Positions 47,262 to 58,076 of a DNA stretch of 64,000 bases are shown one piece after another (positions within the stretch are counted from its first letter, which is position 1; every line of letters starts with the position of its first letter). A program made the translations under genes and the position numbers. Source of the DNA: Hydrogenothermus marinus (lineage in GTDB: Bacteria > Aquificota > Aquificia > Aquificales > Hydrogenothermaceae); assembly GCF_003688665.1 (NCBI RefSeq), contig NZ_REFO01000010.1, positions 372,001-436,000 on the forward strand, in the 5' to 3' direction. Below the pieces are notes generated by a model. That model ran no database searches. It had not been told where the DNA came from and saw only the letters and a list, made by a program, of their open reading frames with translations.

Positions 47262-48386
47262 ATGGATAGGTTAGCAAAAGTTTCTCCATTTATAGTAATG
47301 GATATTGTTAGAGAAGCACAAAAATATAAAGATACTATACATTTTGAAATTGGAGAGCCAGATTTGCAACCTTCTCCAAAAGTTTGGCAGTTAGCAGAAA
47401 AAGCAGTAAAAGACAAATTAAATTTTTATACTGAAAGTGTAGGACTTTTAGAGTTAAGAGAAAAAATAGCAGAACATTATTATAATAAATATAAAGTTAA
47501 TATCTCTCCATCAAGAATTGTTTTAACAGTTGGAACATCTGGAGCATTTTTAACAGTTTACTCAATATTGCTAAACCAAGGTGAAAAATTAGCATTTCCT
47601 GATCCTTCTTATCCTTGTTATAAAAACTTTTCCTATATTTTAGATGTTGAGCCTGTTTTAATTTCTGTTGATAAATCTACAAATTATCAACTTACCTCTA
47701 ATCATTTAAGAGAGTATAAAGATATAAAAGCTATTCAGATATCATCTCCGAATAACCCAACAGGAAATATTTATAAAAAAGAGGTTTTAGAAGATTTAAT
47801 TAATTATTGTGAAGAAAGAGATATTTATTTTATCTCAGATGAGATATACCATGGACTTGTTTATGATGAAAAAGAACATACTGCATTAGAATTTTCAGAT
47901 AATGCTATTGTGATAAATGGATTTTCTAAATATTTTTGTATGCCAGGATTTAGACTTGGATGGATGATACTTCCTGAAAATCTTATAAGAAAAGCAGAGA
48001 TAGTAATGCAAAATCTTTTTATATCTCCACCTACTATAAGCCAGTTTTCAGCTCTTGGAGCTTTTGATTATGAATATTTAGATAAAATAACAAAAGAGTA
48101 TAGAAAAAGAAGAGATTTTTTATATGAGCAGTTAAAAGATATATTTGATATAGATGCAAAACCAGAAGGAGCTTTTTATATATGGGCAAATATTGAAAAA
48201 TACTCAGATAACTCTTATGAATTTGTAAAGAAAATTCTTGAAAAAACTCATGTAGCAATAACACCAGGAATAGATTTTGGTAAAAATAATACAGAAAAAT
48301 ATATAAGATTTGCTTATACAAAAGATATAAAACATATGGAAGAAGGTATTAAAAGATTAAAAGAGTTTTTAAAAAATGAACATTGA
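47262..48386 (+). CDS. PLP-dependent class I/II aminotransferase
   Basis: A 374-residue fold-type I aminotransferase. The lysine in NGFSKYFCMPGFRLGW binds PLP, and SPNNPTGN and SDEIYHGL are the other conserved sites. The family covers aspartate, aromatic and alanine transaminases, so the substrate is not fixed. The gene is divergent from dxs and overlaps the endonuclease V gene by 11 bases. Confidence 0.93.
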   Translation: MDRLAKVSPFIVMDIVREAQKYKDTIHFEIGEPDLQPSPKVWQLAEKAVKDKLNFYTESVGLLELREKIAEHYYNKYKVNISPSRIVLTVGTSGAFLTVYSILLNQGEKLAFPDPSYPCYKNFSYILDVEPVLISVDKSTNYQLTSNHLREYKDIKAIQISSPNNPTGNIYKKEVLEDLINYCEERDIYFISDEIYHGLVYDEKEHTALEFSDNAIVINGFSKYFCMPGFRLGWMILPENLIRKAEIVMQNLFISPPTISQFSALGAFDYEYLDKITKEYRKRRDFLYEQLKDIFDIDAKPEGAFYIWANIEKYSDNSYEFVKKILEKTHVAITPGIDFGKNNTEKYIRFAYTKDIKHMEEGIKRLKEFLKNEH

Positions 48387-49050
48387 AGATTTAGAAAGAC
48401 AGCAGTTAGAACTTTCTAAAAAGCTTATTCTTGAAGATACAAAACCTATAGAAAATATTAGATTAGTAGCAGGAATTGATACAACATATACAGATATATG
48501 GACTAATCCTACTGTTGCTATCTCATCAATAGTTGTTTTAGATATAGAGAATAATTTTAAAGAAGTGGAAATAGTTTTTGCAGAAAAAGAGATAGATTTT
48601 CCATATATACCAACCTTTTTAGCTTATAGAGAACTTCCATCTATTTTAGAGGCTTATAAAAAATTAAAAACAAAACCTGATGCATTCTTAGTAGATGGAA
48701 TGGGAATTTTACATCCAAGAAAAATGGGAATTGCATCTCATTTTGGAGTAATTACAGGAGAAATATCTGTTGGAATTGGAAAATCAAAACTTGTTGGAAA
48801 TTTTGAAATGCCAGAAAATAAACCTTTTTCATATAAACCTATTTTTGTAAATAAGGGAAAAAGAGGATATATTTTAAGAGTTAAAAAAAACACAAATCCA
48901 ATATTTGTATCCCCAGGAAATAAAATATCAGTAGACAGCTCACTACAATTAGCTTTAAAATGTATAGGTAGATATAAACTACCAGAGCCAATAAGACTTG
49001 CACATAATCATTTACAAGAATATAGAAGGAAAATTTTAAAGGAGGGTTAA
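48376..49050 (+). CDS. nfi: Endonuclease V (deoxyinosine 3'-endonuclease)
   Basis: Nicks DNA next to deoxyinosine, the product of adenine deamination. The catalytic and wedge motifs are AGIDTTY, PYIPTFLAYRELP and LVDGMGILHPRKMGIASHFG. The length of 224 residues is normal. It lies between the aminotransferase and pgi. Confidence 0.95.
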   Translation: MNIEDLERQQLELSKKLILEDTKPIENIRLVAGIDTTYTDIWTNPTVAISSIVVLDIENNFKEVEIVFAEKEIDFPYIPTFLAYRELPSILEAYKKLKTKPDAFLVDGMGILHPRKMGIASHFGVITGEISVGIGKSKLVGNFEMPENKPFSYKPIFVNKGKRGYILRVKKNTNPIFVSPGNKISVDSSLQLALKCIGRYKLPEPIRLAHNHLQEYRRKILKEG

Positions 49051-49053
49051 ATA

Positions 49054-50397
49054 TTGATAAAAATTGATTACACAAATGTTATGGCAGATATTATTGGAGA
49101 AAGAGATGGAATATTAAGAGAAGAACTTCTTTCTTTTAGACATTTCATTACAGAAACCCATGCAAGAATTAAAAAAGAAAAAGAAAATAAGTTTTATTTT
49201 GCAAAACTTCCTTATCAAGATACTGAAGATATTAAAGAGTATGGAAAATATGTTAGAGAGAATTTTGATTATTTTGTTTTAGTTGGAATAGGTGGATCAA
49301 GTCTTGGAACTCAAATGCTTTTTGAAAGCTTAAAATGGATTAATCATAACCAGTTTGATTTTCCTAAATTTTATATACTTGATAATGTAGATCCTGAAAA
49401 AGTTGCATCAGTTTTAGAATTAATAGAACCAGAAAAAACAATTTTTAATGTTATATCAAAATCAGGTTCTACTGTTGAAACTATAGCTAATTTTTCTATA
49501 GTTTTAGACTTACTTAAAGATAAACTTGGAGATAAATGGAAAGAACATATTGTAATTACAACAGATACAGAAAAAGGATTTTTAAGAAAATTTGCAAAAG
49601 AAAATGATATAAAAACCTTTGAAATTCCTTCAAAAGTAGGTGGAAGATTCTCAGTATTAACACCTGTAGGATTATTTCCAGCATCAGCTCTTGGAATAGA
49701 TATAGATGAGCTTTTAGAAGGTGCTAGAAAAATGGATTTAATATGCTCTGTAGAAGAGTATGTTGAGCATAATCCGGCTTACTTATTAGCAATGATACAT
49801 TATCTTGCAAATATGAGAAGAGGAAAAAATATAGCAGTAATGATGCCTTATTCTGAAAGACTTTCATCTTTTGTTGATTGGTGGAGACAGCTTTGGGCAG
49901 AAAGTCTTGGAAAAGATGGACTTGGACAAACACCTGTAAAAGCAATAGGAACTATAGATCAACATTCTCAAATACAGCTTTATAGAGAAGGACCAAAAGA
50001 TAAAATAATAACTTTTATATATGTTGAAAATCCTACAAGAGATCTAAAAATATCAGATAACATTCCTGAAGATATAGGATATTTAAAAAATCATACTTTG
50101 CATGAGATTTTGACAAAAGAACTTTTAGGAACAAGAGCCGCATTAACAAAAAGCAAAGTTCCTAATTTAACAATAACCTTAGATAATATAAATCCTTACA
50201 ATATAGGAATGCTTATTTACTTATATGAAATGGCAACAGGATTTTCAGGATATTTATATAAAATCAATCCATTTGATCAGCCAGCAGTTGAAGAAGGGAA
50301 AAGATTTATGTATGCTCTAATGGGAAGAGAAGGATTTGAAGAAAAATTAGAAGAGTTTAACGAGCTTAATAAGGATAAATATAAATTAGAGATATAG
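49054..50397 (+). CDS. pgi: Glucose-6-phosphate isomerase
   Basis: Interconverts glucose 6-phosphate and fructose 6-phosphate. The sugar-phosphate sites are GIGGSSLGTQM and SKSGSTVET, with GRFSVLTPVG and the C-terminal DQPAVEEGKRF. The length of 447 residues is that of the shorter bacterial form. The start is TTG with GGAGGG seven bases upstream. Confidence 0.96.
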   Translation: MIKIDYTNVMADIIGERDGILREELLSFRHFITETHARIKKEKENKFYFAKLPYQDTEDIKEYGKYVRENFDYFVLVGIGGSSLGTQMLFESLKWINHNQFDFPKFYILDNVDPEKVASVLELIEPEKTIFNVISKSGSTVETIANFSIVLDLLKDKLGDKWKEHIVITTDTEKGFLRKFAKENDIKTFEIPSKVGGRFSVLTPVGLFPASALGIDIDELLEGARKMDLICSVEEYVEHNPAYLLAMIHYLANMRRGKNIAVMMPYSERLSSFVDWWRQLWAESLGKDGLGQTPVKAIGTIDQHSQIQLYREGPKDKIITFIYVENPTRDLKISDNIPEDIGYLKNHTLHEILTKELLGTRAALTKSKVPNLTITLDNINPYNIGMLIYLYEMATGFSGYLYKINPFDQPAVEEGKRFMYALMGREGFEEKLEEFNELNKDKYKLEI

Positions 50398-50405
50398 AGG
50401 TAAAA

Positions 50406-51239
50406 ATGCTAATTACAGATATAAATCAGATGAAACAAATCTCTAAAAATTTAAAAAAAGAAGGTAAAACTATAGGCTTTGTGCCAACAATGGGATATTT
50501 ACATAAAGGGCATATATCTTTAATGGAATGTTCAAAAAAGGATAATGATATTACTATTGTAAGTATATTTGTAAATCCAACGCAATTTGGACCAAATGAA
50601 GATTTAGATAAATATCCACGAGATTTAGAAAGAGATTTAAAAATATGTAAAGAAGTAGCAGTTGATTATGTTTTCCATCCAAAAGCTGAAGATATGTATC
50701 CAGAAGGATATTCAACTTATGTAGTAATGGAAACTCTTACAGATAAACTTTGTGGAAAGTTTAGACCAGGACATTTTAAAGGAGTTTTAACTGTTGTAAA
50801 TAAACTTTTTAATATTGTAAAGCCAGATAAAGCATATTTTGGTAAAAAAGATTATCAACAATATATAGTAATAAAAAAGATGGTAGAAGATTTAAATATG
50901 GATGTAGATATAATAGGCTGTCCATTAATTAGAGAAAAAGATGGCCTTGCAATGTCTTCAAGAAATAAATATTTATCACAAGAAGAAAGAGAAAGAGCTT
51001 TATCAATAAGTAAAGCTTTATTTAAAGCAAAAGATTTATTTGAAAAAGGGGAAACAAACCCTAAAAATTTAATTAAAGAAATGAAAAAAATAATGGAAAA
51101 CAATGTAGATGAAATTCAGTATATAGAAATAGTTAATCCAAAAAACTTAGAACCAAAAGAAAAAGTAGAAAAAGGAGATATTATATTAGTAGCCGCTTTT
51201 GTAGGTAGCACAAGATTAATAGATAATATAGAGCTTTAA
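50406..51239 (+). CDS. panC: Pantothenate synthetase
   Basis: Joins pantoate and beta-alanine with ATP. The nucleotidyltransferase motifs are MGYLHKGHISLM and AMSSRNKYLS, and the NPTQFGPNEDLDKYPRD loop is present. The length is 277 residues. It follows pgi by eight bases. Its stop overlaps that of convergent thrB. Confidence 0.97.
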   Translation: MLITDINQMKQISKNLKKEGKTIGFVPTMGYLHKGHISLMECSKKDNDITIVSIFVNPTQFGPNEDLDKYPRDLERDLKICKEVAVDYVFHPKAEDMYPEGYSTYVVMETLTDKLCGKFRPGHFKGVLTVVNKLFNIVKPDKAYFGKKDYQQYIVIKKMVEDLNMDVDIIGCPLIREKDGLAMSSRNKYLSQEERERALSISKALFKAKDLFEKGETNPKNLIKEMKKIMENNVDEIQYIEIVNPKNLEPKEKVEKGDIILVAAFVGSTRLIDNIEL

Positions 51240-52126
51240 AACTCTACTTGTACTCCTTCTTTATCTATTTCAAGGATTTTATACTCTGCTTTTATATCTA
51301 CTTCATTAAAAGCCTCTACCATAGATTTACCAATATCTTCAAAATTTTCTTTTGCCAAAGCTATCATACAACTTCCTGCACCACTTAATGAAACTCCTAC
51401 GGCTCCACTATTTAAAGCATTTTCTACTACTTTATCAAAATTTGGAATTAATTTTTTTCTATAAGGCTCATGAAGTCTATCATTCATAGCTACTTTTAAT
51501 AAATCAAAATCCTTATTAACAAGAGAAGATATTAAAAGTGAAACCCTTTGAACATTAAAAACTGCATCTTCTAAGGAAACCTTCTCAGGTAAAACCTTTC
51601 TTGCTTTTTCTGTAGAAAGCTCAAAATCAGGAATTACAACAACAAATTTTAGTTCTTCTGGAAAAGGTATTTTAGAGTAATAAGTTTTTTTATCTTCTAC
51701 ACAAGCAGTAATAAATCCACCTTTTAATGCAGGAAGTAAATTATCAGGATGAGGCTCAAACTGATAAGCAATATTAAAAAATTCTTCATCAGTTAATACT
51801 TTTTTATTTGCAGTAAAAGCTGCAACAATTGCTCCAACTATTGCAGTAGCACTACTTCCAAGGCCTCTTGAAACAGGTACATTTATTTTTTGAGTTAGTT
51901 TAACTCCATGAAAATCATTCCCAATATATTCACATGTTTTTTTTAAAACTTTAACAAAAAGATTTTTATCTGGATTTTCAAACTCAGGAATTTTTGGATA
52001 AGTTTCTATCTGAACAGTATCACTTTCTTCAACAATAAACTCATTATAAAGATTTAAAGCAACTCCTAAGGTGTCAAATCCTGCTCCAAGATTGGCAGAA
52101 GTTGCAGGTACTTTTATTTTTAACAT
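51236..52126 (-). CDS. thrB: Homoserine kinase
   Basis: Phosphorylates homoserine in threonine synthesis. The GHMP-kinase motifs are VPATSANLGAGFDTLG, PVSRGLGSSATAIVGA and GVSLSGAGSCMIAL. The length is 296 residues. It abuts hldD upstream. Confidence 0.96.
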   Translation of the reverse strand: MLKIKVPATSANLGAGFDTLGVALNLYNEFIVEESDTVQIETYPKIPEFENPDKNLFVKVLKKTCEYIGNDFHGVKLTQKINVPVSRGLGSSATAIVGAIVAAFTANKKVLTDEEFFNIAYQFEPHPDNLLPALKGGFITACVEDKKTYYSKIPFPEELKFVVVIPDFELSTEKARKVLPEKVSLEDAVFNVQRVSLLISSLVNKDFDLLKVAMNDRLHEPYRKKLIPNFDKVVENALNSGAVGVSLSGAGSCMIALAKENFEDIGKSMVEAFNEVDIKAEYKILEIDKEGVQVEF

Positions 52127-53077
52127 TTAAAAAGTTTCCTCTATTCTATTTTCTAAAATATCTACATACTCTTTTATGCCTTTTTCTAAATCATATTTTG
52201 GTACAAATCCAAGTTCTTCTTTTATTTTTGTCATATCTGCTTGTGTATATTCTTGGTAAAAATCATAAGGGCAATCAAAATATTCAGGCTCAAAATCTGT
52301 ACCTAAGTTTTTATTTAAAAGGGCAATAACTTCATTAAACGATCTTGCTTGTCCACTTCCTACATTATAGACAGTAGTACCTGGTGCTTTTGATGCTAAA
52401 ATTGTAGCTTCTACAACATCTTTTATATAAACAAAATCTCTTTTTTGTTCTCCCCATTTAAAAATTCTAGGTCTTTTTCCTTGTTTCATCTGAAGATAAA
52501 GCTGATATATCATGCTTGCAAACTTACCTTTATGTGCTTCTCTTGGGCCATAAACATTAAAATATCTAACTCCTACTGCTTTTATTCCTGTTCGCTCAGA
52601 AAAATCCTTAGCTATATTATCCATAATATATTTTGAAAATGCATAAATATTTTCAGGAGATTTTTCTCTATCTTCTTTTAAAGGAATATGTTCTTTTACA
52701 TTTCCATAAACCGATGCAGAAGATGCATAAACAACTACTGCTTCAGTATCGTAGGCAAGTTCAAGTATATTTTTAAATCCATCTACATTTTTTCTCATCA
52801 TTAATTCTTGATCTGTAACTGTTGTATCAGTAATAGATGCTAAATGAAAAATAAGGTCTATTTTTGTTTCTTCCACTTTATAAAAAAGTTCATCTGTTGA
52901 AACATCACAAGCTAAAACTTCACCTTTAAATCCTTTTAAATTTTTAAAATTTGCACTTGAAAAATCATCTAAAATTAAGATTTTGCTTTCTGGGTACATC
53001 TGTTGAAGTTTTAAAGCCAGATTTGAACCTATAAATCCTGCTCCACCTGTAATTAAAATATTATTTACTTTATCCAA
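52127..53077 (-). CDS. hldD: ADP-L-glycero-D-manno-heptose 6-epimerase
   Basis: Makes the heptose precursor for the LPS inner core. It is a short-chain epimerase with TGGAGFIGSNLA at the N-terminus, the catalytic YAFSKYIMD (Tyr and Lys), VRYFNVYGPREAHKGKFASM and FKWGEQKRDFVYIKDV, which is typical of HldD. The length is 316 residues. It indicates a Gram-negative envelope with heptose in LPS. Confidence 0.92.
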   Translation of the reverse strand: MDKVNNILITGGAGFIGSNLALKLQQMYPESKILILDDFSSANFKNLKGFKGEVLACDVSTDELFYKVEETKIDLIFHLASITDTTVTDQELMMRKNVDGFKNILELAYDTEAVVVYASSASVYGNVKEHIPLKEDREKSPENIYAFSKYIMDNIAKDFSERTGIKAVGVRYFNVYGPREAHKGKFASMIYQLYLQMKQGKRPRIFKWGEQKRDFVYIKDVVEATILASKAPGTTVYNVGSGQARSFNEVIALLNKNLGTDFEPEYFDCPYDFYQEYTQADMTKIKEELGFVPKYDLEKGIKEYVDILENRIEETF

Positions 53078-53089
53078 TTTTTAACCTCT

Positions 53090-53545
53090 CTATTTTGGTT
53101 CTATGTAAAATAGCTCTTGTCCATAATCTACTGGTTGTCCATTTTCTACTAAGATTTTAACTATTTTTCCATTTATATCACTTTCTATCTCATTCATTAC
53201 TTTTAAAGCTTCTATTATACAAAGAACTTGTCCTTTAGAAACTATATCCCCTTCTTCTACAAAAGGTGGTGCTCCAGGAGATGGAGATCTATAAAATGTC
53301 CCAACCAGGGGAGATTTTATTACATGATACTTTTTTTCTTCTTTTTGAACTTCTACTTTTGGAGTTTCTGAAGTGATAACTTCTTTAACTTCTACTTTTG
53401 GATAATTTTCTGAAACTATTTCCTTAGGTCCAATATATTGTTTGACTTTAATTTTGCCTTCTTCTGTTTCAATAGAAACTTCTTCTATATTTTTTCCTTC
53501 AATTTTTTTAATAATCTCATCTAAAATTTTTATAAGGTTATCCAT
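53090..53545 (-). CDS. accB: Biotin carboxyl carrier protein of acetyl-CoA carboxylase
   Basis: Carries CO2 on biotin in the first step of fatty acid synthesis. The C-terminal biotinyl domain has the lysine in [10 protein letters not shown], with Leu in place of the Met that normally precedes it. A long acidic and Val/Lys-rich linker separates the N-terminal region from the domain. The length is 151 residues. It follows efp by 19 bases, a common bacterial pair. Confidence 0.95.
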   Translation of the reverse strand: MDNLIKILDEIIKKIEGKNIEEVSIETEEGKIKVKQYIGPKEIVSENYPKVEVKEVITSETPKVEVQKEEKKYHVIKSPLVGTFYRSPSPGAPPFVEEGDIVSKGQVLCIIEALKVMNEIESDINGKIVKILVENGQPVDYGQELFYIEPK

Positions 53546-53564
53546 AATAAAAAACCCCTCTTAA

Positions 53565-54137
53565 TTATTCATTTACCCTTTCTATATATCTTTTATCTCT
53601 TAAATCTACTTTAACTTTATCACCAATATTAATAAATAATGGGACTTGTATTTCTGCTCCTGTATCTAAGGTTGCAGGTTTTAATGTGTTTGTAGCAGTA
53701 TCTCCTTTAAATCCAGGCTCAGTATGCACAACTTCATAAACTGCTGCTTTAGGAAGTTCTATGCCAATTGGTTGGTTTTTATCAAGGTAAATCCAAACTT
53801 CCATACCTTCTTTTAAGAATTTAGCATCATCTCCAATAATATTAGCATCAACAGGTATCATATCTCCTGTAGTAGCATCTATAAACCAGTAAGAACTACC
53901 ATCAAAGTAAGAGTATGCCATCTGTTTTTGTTCAAAATCTGCAAGCTCTATAGAATCTGAAGATTTATAAGTAATTTCATTTACATTTCCTGTTCTCATA
54001 TTTTTAGCTTTTACTCTAACAAATGCTTGTCCTTTCCCGGGTTTTACATGTTCATATCCAAGCACTTTATAAGGTTGACCATCAACAACAATAAACATAT
54101 CTCTTTTAATCTGGTTAATTCCAATTTTAACGCCCAT
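53565..54137 (-). CDS. efp: Elongation factor P
   Basis: Relieves ribosome stalling at polyproline. The 190-residue protein has the three-domain layout; the loop HVKPGKGQAF holds the lysine that is modified in many species (Lys35 here). It is paired with accB. Confidence 0.97.
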   Translation of the reverse strand: MGVKIGINQIKRDMFIVVDGQPYKVLGYEHVKPGKGQAFVRVKAKNMRTGNVNEITYKSSDSIELADFEQKQMAYSYFDGSSYWFIDATTGDMIPVDANIIGDDAKFLKEGMEVWIYLDKNQPIGIELPKAAVYEVVHTEPGFKGDTATNTLKPATLDTGAEIQVPLFINIGDKVKVDLRDKRYIERVNE

Positions 54138-54181
54138 CTATGCCTCCATTCAGATTTAATAAAAAAACTTAAATAATTTTA

Positions 54182-54814
54182 TCATATTAAATAGTTAGTA
54201 AATTTTTTCTCCAAAATATTCAAAATATTTTTAAAAATTTCTTTTTTATCTTTTGTACCATCAATTACAAATATTCTTTCTTTTTCTTCTTCTGCTATTT
54301 TTAAAAAACCTTCTCTTAATCTTTTATGAAAATATATATCCTCTTTTTCAATTCTATCTATATTTCTTTCATTTTTTATTCTTTTTAATCCTTCCTCTAC
54401 AGGAATATCTATTAAAAATGTAATGTTTGGTTTTAAACCATTAGTTGCAATATTATTTAACTGTTTTATAAGCTCTATATTTAGCCCTCTTGCATAACCT
54501 TGATAAGCAAGAGTTGAATCTATAAATCTATCACATATTACATTAATTCCTTTCTCAAGATTTGGTTTTATTACATTTTCAATATGTAAATTTCTATCTG
54601 CCTCATAAAGAAAAAGCTCTGATATACCTGTAAACTTTTCATCTGTATGAGATAAAAGAATTTCTCTAATTTTTAATCCTGTTTTTGTTCCACCAGGTTC
54701 TTTTGTTAAAATAGCTTTTATTTTTTTATTATTAAAATATTCATAAAGCATTTTTGCCTGAGTAGATTTTCCAGCACCTTCAACCCCTTCAAAAGTTATA
54801 AATAATCCTTTCAT
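54182..54814 (-). CDS. tmk: Thymidylate kinase
   Basis: Phosphorylates dTMP to dTDP. The P-loop FEGVEGAGKSTQA and DRFIDSTLAYQG are diagnostic, and the length of 210 residues is normal. It lies downstream of the tRNA Thr-Tyr-Gly operon, with GAGG upstream of its ATG. Confidence 0.96.
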   Translation of the reverse strand: MKGLFITFEGVEGAGKSTQAKMLYEYFNNKKIKAILTKEPGGTKTGLKIREILLSHTDEKFTGISELFLYEADRNLHIENVIKPNLEKGINVICDRFIDSTLAYQGYARGLNIELIKQLNNIATNGLKPNITFLIDIPVEEGLKRIKNERNIDRIEKEDIYFHKRLREGFLKIAEEEKERIFVIDGTKDKKEIFKNILNILEKKFTNYLI

Positions 54815-54989
54815 TTTTACCTCAACTGGATTTTAAATAGATGTTTTGCTAGTTTTTAAATTATATAATAGCTTTTTTCCTATTTTTCTTTAGTTTTTTT
54901 ATATTTTTAGCTTGAGTTAATAGTTTTTAACAAATTAAGGAATATTTAATAAATAAGGTATGTAAAAATAGAAATGAGATGATGTAATA

Positions 54990-55065
54990 TGGAGCGGGAG
55001 ACGGGACTCGAACCCGCGACCATCTGCTTGGAAGGCAGATGCTCTACCAACTGAGCTACTCCCGC
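54990..55065 (-). tRNA. tRNA-Gly (TCC)
   Basis: A 76-base tRNA with an encoded CCA, acceptor GCGGGAG, and the anticodon TCC in the loop CTTCCAA. It is the last of three tRNAs transcribed together, three bases after the tRNA-Tyr 3' end. Confidence 0.97.
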
Positions 55066-55068
55066 ACA

Positions 55069-55156
55069 TGGTGGAGGAGGCAGGATTCGAACCTGCGCAG
55101 GCATACGCCAGGAGATTTACAGTCTCCCGCCATTGGCCAGACTAGGCGACTCCTCC
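55069..55156 (-). tRNA. tRNA-Tyr (GTA)
   Basis: An 88-base tRNA with the long variable arm of bacterial tRNA-Tyr, the anticodon GTA in the loop CTGTAAA, acceptor GGAGGAG and an encoded CCA with discriminator A73. Confidence 0.97.
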
Positions 55157-55161
55157 ATAAA

Positions 55162-55234
55162 AGCTGGCGGTGGGACTCGAACCCACGACCTGGTGATTAC
55201 AAATCACCTGCTCTGCCGACTGAGCTACGCCAGC
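55162..55234 (-). tRNA. tRNA-Thr (TGT)
   Basis: A 73-base tRNA, anticodon TGT in the loop TTTGTAA, acceptor GCTGGCG, discriminator T and no encoded CCA (unlike its two neighbours). It leads the Thr-Tyr-Gly operon. Confidence 0.96.
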
Positions 55235-55260
55235 ATATCTATTACAAAATCAGGATAAAT

Positions 55261-55289
55261 ATTCTATATCTTATATATCTATTTGTCAA
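55261..55289 (-). promoter_or_regulatory. Promoter of the tRNA Thr-Tyr-Gly operon
   Basis: On the minus strand TTGACA (55284-55289), a 17-base spacer and TAGAAT (55261-55266). The 15 bases after the -10 box match those after the tRNA-Gly(GCC) promoter at 14 positions. Confidence 0.85.
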
Positions 55290-55312
55290 GAGTTTTTAAA
55301 TTAGGTATTTAG

Positions 55313-55672
55313 TTAAAGAGTAGATAATAAATTCCATCTAATAAAAACTAAGGCTAATGCCCTATATAAAGCTCTAATAGATTTTGCATAAGCTTTTGTC
55401 TTTCTTTGTAGCATAGCTAATTTACTTCTTAAAAACGAATTTAATCCTTCATTCCAATTAGTACAGTTATATTTGCCTTTCTTTCTATTCCTCAAATTTT
55501 CATAAACCCTATATCCATCTGTATGATATTCTTTAGCTGTAGGAATTTGATTTAATAATTTCCAAAATGTCTCTTCATCTCTTTTCCCTATTTCAAAATA
55601 TTTATAGTCTTTGTCAAAAACTACAGTCCATATCCAAAAATCATTATTTTTATTTCCTATATATGTCCACAT
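55313..55672 (-). CDS. IS1-family transposase, InsB-like catalytic part
   Basis: Carries the DDE catalytic region: an Asp in WTVVFDKD, an Asp in YHTDGYRVYE and the late Glu in NEGLNSFLRSKLAMLQRKTKA, matching IS1 InsB. It is not likely translated alone. A -1 shift on the run of eight A (55697-55704 read in reverse) in the upstream frame gives a continuous InsAB' protein that passes through KKKFNKAGLDEMWTYIG. Confidence 0.9.
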   Translation of the reverse strand: MWTYIGNKNNDFWIWTVVFDKDYKYFEIGKRDEETFWKLLNQIPTAKEYHTDGYRVYENLRNRKKGKYNCTNWNEGLNSFLRSKLAMLQRKTKAYAKSIRALYRALALVFIRWNLLSTL

Positions 55673-55677
55673 TTCAT

Positions 55678-55995
55678 CTAATCCTGCTTTGTTAAATTTT
55701 TTTTAATTAATATATTTTTTCTTGCTTCAAGCTTCTTGATTGCAAGTTCTCCTGCTGCTCTTATCCAACTTCTAACGGTTTCATAAGGTACTTCTAAAGA
55801 CCTAGATATTGCTGCTATAGATACTCTATCTATATATAGTTTAATAGCCATGTCTTTTAATTTTTTTGGATAATGCCTTCTTTCTAGATTTTCTACAAAT
55901 ATTCTTTTACAACTTTTACATAAATATCTTTGTTTTCCTTGATTTGATTTTCCATTTTTTACTATTTTTTCTGAATTACAGTAAACACATCTCAT
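55678..55995 (-). CDS. IS1-family transposase, InsA-like DNA-binding part
   Basis: 105 residues with an N-terminal zinc ribbon (CVYC and CKSC) and a helix-turn-helix (SIAAISRSLEVPYETVRSWI). On its own, as in IS1, it would act as repressor; frameshifting near its end makes the full transposase. Confidence 0.88.
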   Translation of the reverse strand: MRCVYCNSEKIVKNGKSNQGKQRYLCKSCKRIFVENLERRHYPKKLKDMAIKLYIDRVSIAAISRSLEVPYETVRSWIRAAGELAIKKLEARKNILIKKNLTKQD

Positions 55996-56061
55996 TTTCT
56001 TAACCTTTTTTATTTGTATTATACATCAACTCTAAAACTGAATACCCCCTTTTAAAAGTAT

Positions 56062-56090
56062 TTGACAAAAATTTGTTATATTATTATAAT
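56062..56090 (+). promoter_or_regulatory. Consensus promoter of tRNA-Gly (GCC)
   Basis: TTGACA (56062-56067), a 17-base spacer and TATAAT (56085-56090), a perfect sigma-70-type promoter, 30 bases before the tRNA. It begins five bases from the presumed target duplication of the IS element. Confidence 0.92.
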
Positions 56091-56120
56091 ATTTATCCTC
56101 ATTTTCAAAGGTACCTATTT

Positions 56121-56196
56121 GCGAGTGTAGCTCAGTTGGTAGAGCACTTCCTTGCCAAGGAAGGGGTCGCGGGTTCGAGTCCCGTCACTCGCTCCA
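56121..56196 (+). tRNA. tRNA-Gly (GCC)
   Basis: A 76-base tRNA with acceptor GCGAGTG/CACTCGC, the anticodon GCC in the loop TTGCCAA and an encoded CCA. It is a single-gene unit, divergent from the other tRNA operon. Confidence 0.97.
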
Positions 56197-56315
56197 TTTA
56201 TTATTCTTTAACTTTCTAATTAAATAAACAAATTTAATGAAAAATTTTATTGTATTTTTATTTTAGTGATTTTTAAAGTTTGATTTGACTGTGTATTCTC
56301 TATATTAATACAATA

Positions 56316-58056
<1,741 letters not shown>

Positions 58057-58076
58057 TTATTTCCTCCTTTTTTACT

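Larger units (their letters stand above)
55301..56049 (-). mobile_element. IS1-family insertion sequence
   Basis: A 0.75-kb element with two overlapping transposase frames (insA- and insB-like). The ends are imperfect inverted repeats: GGTATTTAGTTAAAGAGT from 55304 and GGTATTCAGTTTTAGAGT read inward from 56046. TTTTAAA occurs directly outside both ends (55294-55300 and 56050-56056) and may be the target duplication, though seven bases is short for the family. It separates the promoters of two divergent tRNA units without damaging either -35 box. Confidence 0.85.

Noticed and set aside
55039-55299. Open frame of 86 residues across the tRNA cluster, plus strand
   Set aside because: It is the reverse of three tRNA genes; such frames are a familiar artefact of tRNA sequence.
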